Source: an uncultured Collinsella sp. (GTDB taxonomy: Bacteria; Actinomycetota; Coriobacteriia; Coriobacteriales; Coriobacteriaceae). From it: 15,997 nucleotides of DNA. The position numbers and the translations under genes were made by a program. Below, in pieces: positions 6,211-13,931 of this stretch. How positions within the stretch are numbered: the stretch's first letter is position 1; every line of letters starts with the position of its first letter. The notes under the pieces are model-generated. The model saw only the letters and a list, made by a program, of their open reading frames with translations, had not been told where the DNA came from and made no database searches. The stretch covers positions 1 through 15,997 of the forward strand of contig CALJCO010000087.1 in assembly GCA_938023905.1 (NCBI GenBank). Reading direction: 5' to 3'.

Positions 6211-7587
6211 TTAGAGCGTGATGATATCCGAGATATCGAGGGCCTGAGCGTCGGCGACATCGTGCGTGGCAAGCAGGAGCATGCGGCCGTCGAGCAAGTC
6301 GAGCACGACCTCGGCGCATGCGTCGCGCGCAGCGGTATCTAAACCGGTAAAGGGCTCGTCAAGAATCACCGCGCCGCCCGGACACAGCAGGGCTCGAGCG
6401 ATCTCGACACGACGGCGCTGCCCGCCCGAAAGCTCGGCCACGCGAGCATGCACATCGACCCCCGGCACCAGCAAGCGCAACAGGGCCGCAGCACTCGAGG
6501 CGTCCACGCGTGCATCGGCGCACACCAGCACGTTATCCAGCGCCGAGGCGGACTCGACCAAGCGTGCATCCTGAAACACCATCGAGCACGGTGCGCACTC
6601 CCCTGCCGCAAGGGCAAGGAGCGTCGACTTACCCGCACCCGAGGCGCCCATCACACAGATACGCCCACCCGCGGGCACGTTGAGCACCAGCCCGTCGAGC
6701 GCCGGCGCCCAGGGCGCGCGATCGCCCACGGCAAGCGCAAGCTCCGCTGCAGCGCCATCGCCCGCAGCCCTCGCACGCCCGCGCAGCCCATGCCCATGCG
6801 CCCGCACGGCCGCACCCCACGCCACGGGCCCCGAAACCCGCAGCAGCCACACCAGCACGCGCTCGCACGCCCATGAGGCGGCAACGACCAGCACGGTCCA
6901 CGCCAGCAGATCAGCCGTCTCAATCAAAAGCTTCGCCTGATAGATGCGCTCACCCACGGTGCCCACCGCCATGCCGATCAGCTCGGCTGCCACACCGGCC
7001 TTCCAGCTCATGCCGATCACGGCACGCGCACACGAAAGCACAAACGGCAGGACTTCGCGCCAGGTATGGGCGCAAAACAGTCGCCAGCCGCGCACGCCAT
7101 GCAGACGGAACATCTGCTCCAGTGGCTTATCCACCTGCGACAAGCCTTCGACCAGTGAGAAATATACGCCCGGCAGCGCCATCAAAAAGACCGCCGCGAT
7201 GCTCACACGTGCCGACCCCAACCAAATAAGCAGCAGGACCACCACGCAGGCAACCGGCGTCGCCTTAACAAACGAAAGCGCCGGCGCCACCAAGCGGGCA
7301 AACGCCCGCGACCGTACAGAAATCCCGGCCAACAAACCGCCGCATACCGCGGCAAGCGCCAGCCCGCCCAGTATCCGCGCGCCCGAGCCCGCCAGAATCG
7401 CCCACGTGCCGGCATCGCATATCAGGCGCAGCAGCGCCAAGGCAACAGCACCCGGCCCCGGCAAAATCAGCGGCTGCGCCACCAGCGCCGCCACCAGCAC
7501 CCACACAGCAAGCCAAAAGGCGGCGACGGCACCTGCTGCCGACACCGCCTTCATACGCTCTGTCATTTGTCGAGCAAACGCACGCAC
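6211..7587 (-). CDS. ABC importer with fused permease and ATPase domains (SsuC/TauC-type TMD plus SsuB-like NBD)
   Basis: The 458-residue protein has two parts. Residues about 15-250 are a BPD-type permease: several membrane segments, LPGPGAV near 42-48, and an EAA-like coupling loop around 155-205 (EQMFRLHGVRGWRLF ... VAAELIG). Residues about 280-458 are an ATPase: Walker A GASGAGKST (314-322), Q-loop FQD (Q339), signature LSGGQRRR (386-393), Walker B VILDEP (407-412) and H-loop THD (H442). All catalytic elements are present. Importers of this class normally have separate permease and ATPase genes, so the fusion is unusual. Only 18 residues separate Walker A from the Q-loop glutamine's motif, where the family usually has about 40. 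The GTG at 7587 lies 3 bases after the stop of the binding-protein gene, with GGAG 6-7 bases upstream. An ATG 21 bases inside is the alternative. Substrate unknown. Confidence 0.85.
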   Translation of the reverse strand: MRAFARQMTERMKAVSAAGAVAAFWLAVWVLVAALVAQPLILPGPGAVALALLRLICDAGTWAILAGSGARILGGLALAAVCGGLLAGISVRSRAFARLVAPALSFVKATPVACVVVLLLIWLGSARVSIAAVFLMALPGVYFSLVEGLSQVDKPLEQMFRLHGVRGWRLFCAHTWREVLPFVLSCARAVIGMSWKAGVAAELIGMAVGTVGERIYQAKLLIETADLLAWTVLVVAASWACERVLVWLLRVSGPVAWGAAVRAHGHGLRGRARAAGDGAAAELALAVGDRAPWAPALDGLVLNVPAGGRICVMGASGAGKSTLLALAAGECAPCSMVFQDARLVESASALDNVLVCADARVDASSAAALLRLLVPGVDVHARVAELSGGQRRRVEIARALLCPGGAVILDEPFTGLDTAARDACAEVVLDLLDGRMLLLATHDVADAQALDISDIITL

Positions 7588-7590
7588 GGG

Positions 7591-8649
7591 CTACTCCATG
7601 TAGTAGAAATCATCGGCCGGGAGCTTACCGCCCACGGCGCTCGCGTCCGCATCGGCCAGCACCTGCAGGTACCCACAGAGCGCCGCCTTCATATCCTTGC
7701 CCGTCTGGCAGACAAGCATGCACCCGGGAATCGCCTTCTCGGCGATCTTGGCGTTGTCCACGATGCCGGCATCGACCACGGCCTGCGCCCAGTCTGCCGG
7801 CGCCGCATTGACAGCCTTAACGCTCGCCGCATGGCAGCTCAAGAACTCCGCAACGGCCTCGGGATGCTCCTCGGCAAAGGCACGGCGCACCACGGTCACG
7901 CCCGTCAGCAAACGGGAGCCCGTGTCACCCGCGAGCTCGTCCCACACATCGGTCAGGCTCACCGGTGCCGACAGCTTGCCCTCGCTCTTGGCGATGGCAG
8001 CGGTCTTGAATGGCTCCGGCAGCACGCCCACGGCGGACGGGTCGGCAAGCAGGGCCGACAGCACCTCGGTGGGTTCGCTCTTAAACTCGAGCGTCACTTG
8101 ACCGGTCAGGCCCGCGCGCTCCAGCAGGTAGTTCATGACGTACTCCGGCGTGGTGCCCTTGCCCGTCATGTAGACGGTACGACCCGCCAGATCGCCAAAC
8201 GAGGCCACGCCTGCGTCGCCCGTCACAACGTTCAGCACGCCCAGCGTGTTGATGTCGATGACCTGCACCGCACCCTCGGTCTTGTTGTAGAGCACGCTCG
8301 CCAAGTTGGCCGGCACCAGGGCAATGTCGATATCGCCCTGAATGACCTTGGGCACAATCTCGTCGGCCGCGGCGCTGATCGCAAAGTCGAACTCATTGTC
8401 CGTCTCGCCATCGGCAGCCTGGTCCATAAACTGCACCAGACCGATCGACGTCGGTCCCTTGAGCGAGGCAACGCGCACCTCGACCGACTCAGCGGCAGCG
8501 CCACTCGCCGCAGACCCAGCAGCCGAACCCGCAGAAGACCTCGCCCCCGCAGCTCCGCCGCCACAGCCAACCAGCGCAAGCGACAACGCGCCCGCGGCAA
8601 GCGCCGAGGCAAATCCCCGGCGCGACATTTCAAAATCAAACGCGCGCAT
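7591..8649 (-). CDS. ABC transporter substrate-binding lipoprotein, NMT1/TauA-like, with Tat-type signal
   Basis: The 352-residue protein has an export signal, MSRRGFASALAAGALSLALV, ending in the lipobox LVGC (acylated C29). The SRRGF motif (residues 9-13) fits twin-arginine export. A Gly/Ala/Ser linker follows. The mature part shows the two-lobe pattern of NMT1/SsuA-type binding proteins: VRVASLKGPTSIGLVQFM, GDIDIALVPANLASVLYN and GRTVYMTGKGTTPEYVMNYL. These deliver sulfonates, nitrate, pyrimidine thiamin precursors and similar ligands; which applies here is unknown. The ATG at 8649 is 2 bases after the hydA stop, with GAGGGG 11 bases upstream. GTG 8658 is too close to that site, and ATG 8628 would still keep the signal. 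It surely works with the fused permease-ATPase encoded next. Confidence 0.87.
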   Translation of the reverse strand: MRAFDFEMSRRGFASALAAGALSLALVGCGGGAAGARSSAGSAAGSAASGAAAESVEVRVASLKGPTSIGLVQFMDQAADGETDNEFDFAISAAADEIVPKVIQGDIDIALVPANLASVLYNKTEGAVQVIDINTLGVLNVVTGDAGVASFGDLAGRTVYMTGKGTTPEYVMNYLLERAGLTGQVTLEFKSEPTEVLSALLADPSAVGVLPEPFKTAAIAKSEGKLSAPVSLTDVWDELAGDTGSRLLTGVTVVRRAFAEEHPEAVAEFLSCHAASVKAVNAAPADWAQAVVDAGIVDNAKIAEKAIPGCMLVCQTGKDMKAALCGYLQVLADADASAVGGKLPADDFYYME

Positions 8650-8651
8650 CG

Positions 8652-10463
8652 CTAGCACGTCCCCTCGTTAGGCATCGTCCATGCGTGATGGTCGGTATGC
8701 AGCAATCCCTCGGCCAGCGGCGACAGCGGCGCACCCAAGAACTCGCGATAGCACGCCTGGACATCGGGATTCTCGTGCGAGAAGCGAATCTTGGCGTTCG
8801 CATCGAGGCCCCACAGTACCTGGCCGCGCTCGGCTGCCAGCTCACAGCCGTCATGGATGGGCTGACCGCCGCCACCGACGCAGCCGCCCGGGCATGCCAT
8901 AACCTCAACGAAGTCATAACTCACGCGGCCGTCGCGAATCGCGTCGAGCAGACGGGCAGCGTTTCCCAGCCCGTGTGCCACGGCGACGCGCACCTTGGTG
9001 CCATCGATATCGGCCACGGCTTCCTTCCAGCCGTCCAGGCCGCGCACGTCGGTAAAGAAGTCGGCGTCGGGGTTCTCGCCCGTCACCAGGTAATATGCCG
9101 AGCGCACGGCGGCCTCCATCACGCCGCCCGTGGCGCCAAAGATCACACCCGCGCCCGTGCCAAAGCCCAGCGGCGTATCGAGCGGCTCCTCGACCAGCGT
9201 GCCGACGCTCACGTGGCTTGCGCGGATCATGCGTACCATCTCGCGCACCGTCAGCGCAACGTCCACGTCGGGCGCGCCGTCCTCGCCCACCATGCTCGAC
9301 AGCGCACACTCGGCCTTTTTGGCCGTGCACGGCATCACGGACACCACAAACAGGCGCTCGGGCTCCACGCCCAGAACCTTGGCGTAATAAGTCTTGGCGA
9401 CAGCGCCAAACATCTGCTGCGGCGACTTGGACGTGGACAGGCTGTCAACAAACTCCGGATAGCGCGCCTTCACAAAGCGTACCCAGCCCGGGCAGCAGCT
9501 CGTGAACATGGGCCAGCCGCGGCTGTCGCCCTCGCCCTTGGCGGCCTTACCCAGGCGCTCGAGCAGCTCGGAGCCCTCCTCCATAATGGTGAGGTCGGCC
9601 GAGAAATCAGTATCGAACACGTACTCAAAGCCCACACGGCGCAGTGCGCAGGCCAGGCGCTCGACGGTGGCCTCCTCGCGCGGAATGCCGAGCTCCTCGC
9701 CCCAAGCGCTACGCACGGCCGGCGCGATCTGCACCAACACGATCTTGTCGGGATCAGCGAGAGCGTCGAACACGGCCTCGGTGTCATCGCGCTCGCGCAG
9801 CGCGCCTGTCGGGCAATGCGTGATGCATTGACCGCACGCGACGCAATCGGTCTTGCCGATCGGCGCACGCCCGCGGGTGCCCACGGCGGTATGCGTGGCG
9901 CGGTTGGTCAGGTCCCAAATCCCTAAGCCCTGCACGCTCTCGCACACCTTGATGCAGCGCATACATTTGATGCACTTGTCGTTGTCGCGGATGATGGGAA
10001 AGTCGAAGTCCCAGCCCTCGCGCGCCAGGTGCTGCTCGTACGGCAGATAGAAGATGCCCAGGTCGTTGGCGATGGTCTGCAGGTTGCAGTTACCACTGCG
10101 CACGCAGCTCGTACAGCGCGAGTCGTGCTGGGACAGCAGCAGCTGCACGTTGGTGCGACGCGCCTCGCGGGCCTTGGGGCTGTTGGTGTGGACCACCATG
10201 CCGTCGAGTACGTAGTTGTTGCAGGCGGCAACCAGCTGGTCGCAGCCCTCAACCTCGACCACGCACACACGGCAGCCGCCGATCTCGTTCAGATCGCGCA
10301 GATAGCACAGGGTGGGAATCTGGATGCCGACGGACTTGGCCGCATCCAGGATCGTGGTGTGCTCGGGCACCACGACCTCGCAGTTATCGATCGTGAGCTT
10401 GACCATGTTGAGTGCTCCGCTTTCGGTGTTGTCGCTGACAGTGGTTTTGTTGGGCTCTACCAT
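8652..10463 (-). CDS. hydA: [FeFe] hydrogenase, group A (HydA)
   Basis: This 603-residue cytosolic enzyme oxidises H2 or reduces protons. N-terminal [2Fe-2S] domain: C53, C64, C67, C81. His-Cys cluster: H113-x3-C117-x2-C120-x5-C126. Two [4Fe-4S] clusters: C164/C167/C170/C174 and C207/C210/C213/C217. The H-cluster domain is complete: TSCCPGW (C323 as proton-relay cysteine, C324 ligand), MPCTAKKAE (C379, with the conserved lysine K382), and MACPGGCVGGGGQP (C524, C528). These correspond to C299, C300, C355, K358, C499 and C503 of the Clostridium pasteurianum enzyme. The ATG at 10463 has GGAGGGAGG 9 bases upstream and overlaps the end of the previous gene by 7 bases. The GltD-like partner fits the glutamate-synthase-linked group A2 as I recall it from hydrogenase classification. 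No HydE/F/G maturases are in the window. Confidence 0.95.
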   Translation of the reverse strand: MVEPNKTTVSDNTESGALNMVKLTIDNCEVVVPEHTTILDAAKSVGIQIPTLCYLRDLNEIGGCRVCVVEVEGCDQLVAACNNYVLDGMVVHTNSPKAREARRTNVQLLLSQHDSRCTSCVRSGNCNLQTIANDLGIFYLPYEQHLAREGWDFDFPIIRDNDKCIKCMRCIKVCESVQGLGIWDLTNRATHTAVGTRGRAPIGKTDCVACGQCITHCPTGALRERDDTEAVFDALADPDKIVLVQIAPAVRSAWGEELGIPREEATVERLACALRRVGFEYVFDTDFSADLTIMEEGSELLERLGKAAKGEGDSRGWPMFTSCCPGWVRFVKARYPEFVDSLSTSKSPQQMFGAVAKTYYAKVLGVEPERLFVVSVMPCTAKKAECALSSMVGEDGAPDVDVALTVREMVRMIRASHVSVGTLVEEPLDTPLGFGTGAGVIFGATGGVMEAAVRSAYYLVTGENPDADFFTDVRGLDGWKEAVADIDGTKVRVAVAHGLGNAARLLDAIRDGRVSYDFVEVMACPGGCVGGGGQPIHDGCELAAERGQVLWGLDANAKIRFSHENPDVQACYREFLGAPLSPLAEGLLHTDHHAWTMPNEGTC

Positions 10464-12289
10464 TCCAGGTTCCTCCCTCCGCGGAACGCGCCAAAGCCAA
10501 AGTGGTCGCAACGCAGGCAGCGGCTTGCCTCCTGGCGTGCCTCTTCCTCGGTAAGGCCCTGCTCGACCAGATTCCAATCGCGGATGCGCTCGCCGGCCTC
10601 GCGCTCGCCCAGCTCGCAGCGGCCGCACTCGTGCTTGCCCTTAAACTGCACGGTCGGCAGCTCAACGTCGAGCTTGATCTTGTGGTCGAAGCCCAGGTAG
10701 CGGTCGATATTTGCCGAAGCAACGCGGCCGGCGTTGATGGCCCGGATGACGGTGGCGGGACCGGTCTGGCAGTCGCCGCCGCTAAAGAGGCCGTCGAAGT
10801 TGGGCACGGCGCCATCCGAATCGGTGACGACGCGACCCCACTTGCAGACGATGCCCATGTCCTCAAACGGCTTGGAATCGATGTCCTGGCCAATGGCCAC
10901 GAACACGCGCTCGCAGGGAATGACGCGCTCGGGCGTGGCGGCGGCACGCGGGGCCGGACGACCGCGACGGGGCTCGCCGATAATCTGCGGCTGCACGCGC
11001 AGGCCGCTCACGCGACCGTCCTCGCCCGTCTCGATGGCGAGCGGCGCCGTCAGCTCCAGAACCTCGCAGCCCTCGGCCTGGGCACCGGCAATCTCGGCGT
11101 CCTGAGCCGTCATATCGCAGATGCGGCGGCGGTAGACAATGCTCACCTTTTCGGCACCGCAGCGCACGGCAGAGCGCGCCACGTCCATGGCCACGTTGCC
11201 GCCGCCGATGACGCACACGCGCTGGCCGCTCAGGTCGGGCAGCTCGTCGTCACCGATGGCGCGCAGCATCTTGACGGCCGACTCCACGCCGGGCGCCTCT
11301 TCGCCCGGAAGGCCGAGCTTCTTATCGCTGTGGGCGCCAATGGCCAGGTAGACGGCATCGAACTCGTCGCGCAGGCGGGCAAGCTCCTCGCCGTTGACGG
11401 AGTGATCGAGCTCAACGTCGATGCCGGCGCTCAAAATCCAGTCGATCTCGGCCTGCAGGCGCTCGCGCGGCAGACGATAGCTGGGGATGCCATAGCGCAG
11501 CATGCCGCCCAGGTGGTGGCGCTGCTCAAAGATGGTCACCTTATGGCCCATCACGGCCAGGTAGTAGGCGCAGGAAAGGCCGGCCGGGCCGCCGCCGATC
11601 ACGGCGACGCGCTTGCCGGTGTTGTCCACTACATGCGGCTTGTGGTCGTTGAGCTCACCGTGCTCGACGGCAAAACGCTTGAGGGCGAGGATGTTCATGG
11701 GGTCGTCGACCATGCCACGGCGGCAGTGCATCTCGCAGGGATGCTCGCACACCAGGCCGCAGACGAGCGGCAGCGGATTGTTCTTGCGGATGACCTTGAC
11801 GGCGTCGGCATAGCGGCCGGCCTCGACCAGCGAAATGTACCCGGGAATGTCGACGTGCGCCGGGCAGCCCGAAACGCACGGGACGCGGGCCTCGCGGTCA
11901 AAGCCGCAGGAGCGCTCGCGGATGTGATGCTCAAAATCGTCGCGGAAGCCGCGAATGGCCGTGAGTGCCATGGCGCCAGCTTCGTAGCCGATGGCGCAAT
12001 CGCTCGAAAGATAGATGGTGCGGGCGGTGCGCTCAATCAAGTTGAGCGTGGACTCATCGGCGCGCCCTTCGAGCACATCGGCGAGCAGGTCGCTCAGCGC
12101 GCTCAGGCCCACGCGGCAGGGCGTGCACTTGCCGCAGCTCTGGGTGGAGCACAGATTGACGAGCGCTGCCGTAAACTCAACGGGGCACGGGGCGAGCGAA
12201 CTCACCGCCAGACGACGTCCGAGCGCATCGTGCAGGTCGTCCATGACGGCCTGAGCGTGGCTGCGTTCCATTACGTGCAGTCGAGCCAT
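10457..12289 (-). CDS. NuoF iron-sulfur fragment fused to GltD-like FAD/NAD(P)H oxidoreductase, hydrogenase partner
   Basis: The 610-residue protein starts with the C-terminal Fe-S domain of NuoF/HydB: SCGKCTPCRVG (C52, C55, C58) and a fourth ligand in SSDCAIGYEAG (C98). The NADH/FMN and SLBB domains of full NuoF are absent. From about 125 it is GltD-like: C138-x3-C142, C177-x3-C181-x3-C185-x3-C189, FAD-binding GGGPAG (232-237), NAD(P)-binding GGGNVAMD (362-369), and the closing FAD motif GLFSGGD (500-506). Extra cysteines near the C-terminus (C555/C558, C591/C594) may hold another centre. Probable role: electron transfer between NAD(P)H and HydA, encoded directly downstream. The ATG at 12289 is preferred, with AGAGGGG about 5 bases upstream; GTG 12304 would put that site inside the gene. 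It is the first gene of the four-gene operon. Confidence 0.88.
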   Translation of the reverse strand: MARLHVMERSHAQAVMDDLHDALGRRLAVSSLAPCPVEFTAALVNLCSTQSCGKCTPCRVGLSALSDLLADVLEGRADESTLNLIERTARTIYLSSDCAIGYEAGAMALTAIRGFRDDFEHHIRERSCGFDREARVPCVSGCPAHVDIPGYISLVEAGRYADAVKVIRKNNPLPLVCGLVCEHPCEMHCRRGMVDDPMNILALKRFAVEHGELNDHKPHVVDNTGKRVAVIGGGPAGLSCAYYLAVMGHKVTIFEQRHHLGGMLRYGIPSYRLPRERLQAEIDWILSAGIDVELDHSVNGEELARLRDEFDAVYLAIGAHSDKKLGLPGEEAPGVESAVKMLRAIGDDELPDLSGQRVCVIGGGNVAMDVARSAVRCGAEKVSIVYRRRICDMTAQDAEIAGAQAEGCEVLELTAPLAIETGEDGRVSGLRVQPQIIGEPRRGRPAPRAAATPERVIPCERVFVAIGQDIDSKPFEDMGIVCKWGRVVTDSDGAVPNFDGLFSGGDCQTGPATVIRAINAGRVASANIDRYLGFDHKIKLDVELPTVQFKGKHECGRCELGEREAGERIRDWNLVEQGLTEEEARQEASRCLRCDHFGFGAFRGGRNLEW

Positions 12290-12310
12290 AAGATCCCCTC
12301 TCACATGGCA

Positions 12311-12374
12311 GCCCGGAGGCGAGGCCGGGCGAAGTTGCTACACGCACAACACTGACCTAAAAAGTTGTTAGGTC
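12311..12374. promoter_or_regulatory. Two hairpins in the hydrogenase operon leader
   Basis: GCCCGG (12311-12316) pairs with CCGGGC (12325-12330) around an 8-base loop. GACCTAA (12354-12360) pairs with TTAGGTC (12368-12374) around 7 bases. Both lie 20-85 bases upstream of the first hydrogenase-operon start. On the minus strand neither is followed by a T-tract, so they are not standard terminators. They could structure the mRNA leader or be protein-binding sites. Confidence 0.4.
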
Positions 12375-12391
12375 TCCACGCAGTTCGGCAG

Positions 12392-12436
12392 GCGGTATGA
12401 AATGTCACCCTCGGCGGTGAAATAGAACATTACCGC
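12392..12436. promoter_or_regulatory. Nested inverted repeat upstream of the hydrogenase operon
   Basis: An outer pair, GCGGTA (12392-12397) and TACCGC (12431-12436), is perfect. It encloses an inner pair, ATGTCACC (12402-12409) and GGTGAAAT (12416-12423), with one mismatch around CTCGGC. The 45-base dyad lies about 100-150 bases before the first start codon. It could be an operator or leader structure. It does not match the Rex, FNR or CRP consensus as I know them. Confidence 0.4.
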
Positions 12437-12449
12437 AGATAAATGCCAT

Positions 12450-12473
12450 ATTTGGTAAAACGCGTTACCAAAT
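12450..12473. promoter_or_regulatory. Perfect 9-pair dyad with central CG, LacI-family-like operator
   Basis: ATTTGGTAA (12450-12458) and TTACCAAAT (12465-12473) are exact reverse complements around AACGCG, with CG at the exact centre. This is the general form of LacI-family operators. It sits between the terminator of the alpha-glucoside operon and the hydrogenase operon, about 160-185 bases upstream of the latter's first start. It is therefore a candidate control site for that operon. No convincing -35/-10 pair was found beside it. Confidence 0.45.
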
Positions 12474-12475
12474 GA

Positions 12476-12513
12476 CAATGCCCCGCCCACGCAATCACGT
12501 GGACGGGGCATTG
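12476..12513 (-). terminator. Terminator hairpin of the alpha-glucoside operon
   Basis: CAATGCCCCGCCCACG (12476-12491) pairs with CGTGGACGGGGCATTG (12498-12513), 15 of 16 pairs, around the loop CAATCA. It starts 32 bases after the glvA stop on the minus strand. Only TCATTT follows, a weak T-tract, but the GC-rich stem is very strong. Confidence 0.8.
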
Positions 12514-12545
12514 CTCCAGGTATGCGGCCAGCGACCCTGTTGCTT

Positions 12546-13928
12546 TTACTTAAGCTCGGGCCAGTAACCCTTGTTGGCCTCGATCATGTCGTCGAGAACC
12601 TCCTTGGCGACCTTCATCGAAGGCACGGTCTTGTTCAGCGTAAAGGCCTTGAGCGCCTTCTCGTAAGAACCCTCGATCGTAGCCTCGACCACGAGCTTCT
12701 CGGAGTTCAGCTGCTGCATCATGAGGCCCTGCTGGAACAGAGGAATGTTGTCGCGGCTGATGACCTCGGGGCCATTCTTGCCAATGTAGGCAGGCAGCTC
12801 GACCATAGCGTCGTAGGGCATGTTGGGGATAGCGCCCTTGTTCTCGCAAATGACCAGGAAGCGCTGCTTGGTGTCGTTCTTCAGAGCGATAGCCAAATCG
12901 GCAATCCAGTCGCCGTGGCTGCCCGCATAGAACGTGCTCTCGTCGATCTCGCCCGTCTTCTCGTAGTGGTCGATGCCGTCGAAGAGGTTCTTCTCACGCG
13001 TCTCCTCAACCTCGTTAGCACGGGTGCGCTCGGGGTTGGAATGCTCGACGAACTCCTTCTGCTGCAGGTAGTAGTTCAGATACGTGTTGGGCAGGTACTC
13101 CGGGAAGCACTCCATGATCTCGTACTCGCCCTTCCAGACGTAGTACCAGCTGCCCTTGGTGTGGCGGTTCTGCTCGGGGTGCTCGTCAGTGGCCTCCTCG
13201 GGCTTCTTTGCCATGAGCGAGCCCATGCCCTTGAGGTAGGAGTCGGGCAGCAGAATCTCATGCTCCTTGATGTACTCGCGCAGCTGCGGGAGCACCTCCT
13301 CGCCCTTGTGGCGGATCGAGGTGAACCAACCAAAGTGGTTGAGGCCAAAGTAATCGTACTCGACATCCTTCTTGTCGATATCGAGTGCGGCGCAAACCAC
13401 GTCGATGATCGCGATCGGCATGTCGCAGATGTTGATGATGCGAGCGTTGGGACGCAGCACGCGGCAGCCCTCGGACACGATGGCAGCAGGGTTGGAGTAG
13501 TTGAGAATCCAGTAGTCCTTCTTAGCGTACTTCTCAACGTCATCGATCAGCTCGACCATGGGGAAGATGGTGCGCATGCCGTAGGCAAGGCCGCCGCAGC
13601 CGCAGGTCTCCTGGCCCACGCAGCCGTGACGCAGCGGAATCTTCTCGTCCTGCTCGCGCATGGCATAGCCGCCCACGCGCATCTGGGCAAACACGAAGCT
13701 CGCGTCCGTAAAGGCAGTCTCCTTGTCGGTGGTCACCATGAGCTTGATGTCCAGGCCGAGGTCCTCGTGCAAAATCCAGTCCACGAGCACGCCGATCTTG
13801 CGCTGGCGCTCCTCGTTGATGTCGTACAGACGAATCTCGTCAACGTCGAGCTCGTCCTTGCGCAGGGCGATGGATTTGACGATGCCGGGGGTAAAGGTGG
13901 ATCCGCCACCACACAGAGTAATGATCAT
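12546..13928 (-). CDS. glvA: GH4 6-phospho-alpha-glucosidase (GlvA/MalH/AglB type)
   Basis: This 460-residue cytosolic enzyme hydrolyses 6-phosphorylated alpha-glucosides such as maltose 6'-phosphate, using NAD+ and a divalent metal through the redox mechanism of glycoside hydrolase family 4. The NAD site is CGGGSTFTPG (6-15). MREQDEKIPLRHGCVGQETCG (90-110) and ILNYSNPAAI are family blocks. The metal ligands are expected at C168 in CDMPI and H198 in NHFGW. HSNPERTRANE (296-306) is the phosphate-side motif. As I recall, CDMP marks alpha-specific and CNVP beta-specific family members, so alpha specificity is favoured. Length is near the usual 440. The ATG at 13928 comes 3 bases after the PTS gene stop, and its AAGGAG lies inside that gene's 3' end, so the two are coupled. 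Confidence 0.92.
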   Translation of the reverse strand: MIITLCGGGSTFTPGIVKSIALRKDELDVDEIRLYDINEERQRKIGVLVDWILHEDLGLDIKLMVTTDKETAFTDASFVFAQMRVGGYAMREQDEKIPLRHGCVGQETCGCGGLAYGMRTIFPMVELIDDVEKYAKKDYWILNYSNPAAIVSEGCRVLRPNARIINICDMPIAIIDVVCAALDIDKKDVEYDYFGLNHFGWFTSIRHKGEEVLPQLREYIKEHEILLPDSYLKGMGSLMAKKPEEATDEHPEQNRHTKGSWYYVWKGEYEIMECFPEYLPNTYLNYYLQQKEFVEHSNPERTRANEVEETREKNLFDGIDHYEKTGEIDESTFYAGSHGDWIADLAIALKNDTKQRFLVICENKGAIPNMPYDAMVELPAYIGKNGPEVISRDNIPLFQQGLMMQQLNSEKLVVEATIEGSYEKALKAFTLNKTVPSMKVAKEVLDDMIEANKGYWPELK

Positions 13929-13931
13929 TGT

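Noticed and set aside
10464..10628. N-terminal extension of HydA (55 extra codons)
   Set aside because: It would lie wholly inside the 3' end of the GltD-like gene and reads as Arg/Gly/Pro-rich shadow. The ATG at 10463 has a strong GGAGG site.
10502..12355. A 617-codon plus-strand frame opposite the GltD-like gene
   Set aside because: Same shadow effect in a GC-rich gene. The minus-strand protein has clear FAD, NAD(P) and Fe-S motifs, while this frame gives Ala/His/Val/Asp-rich sequence without any family pattern.
12402..12423. Rex, FNR or CRP binding site upstream of the hydrogenase operon
   Set aside because: The dyad reads TGTCACC-N6-GGTGAAA, the wrong arrangement for TGTGA-N6-TCACA and unlike the TTGTTAA/TTAACAA Rex pattern.
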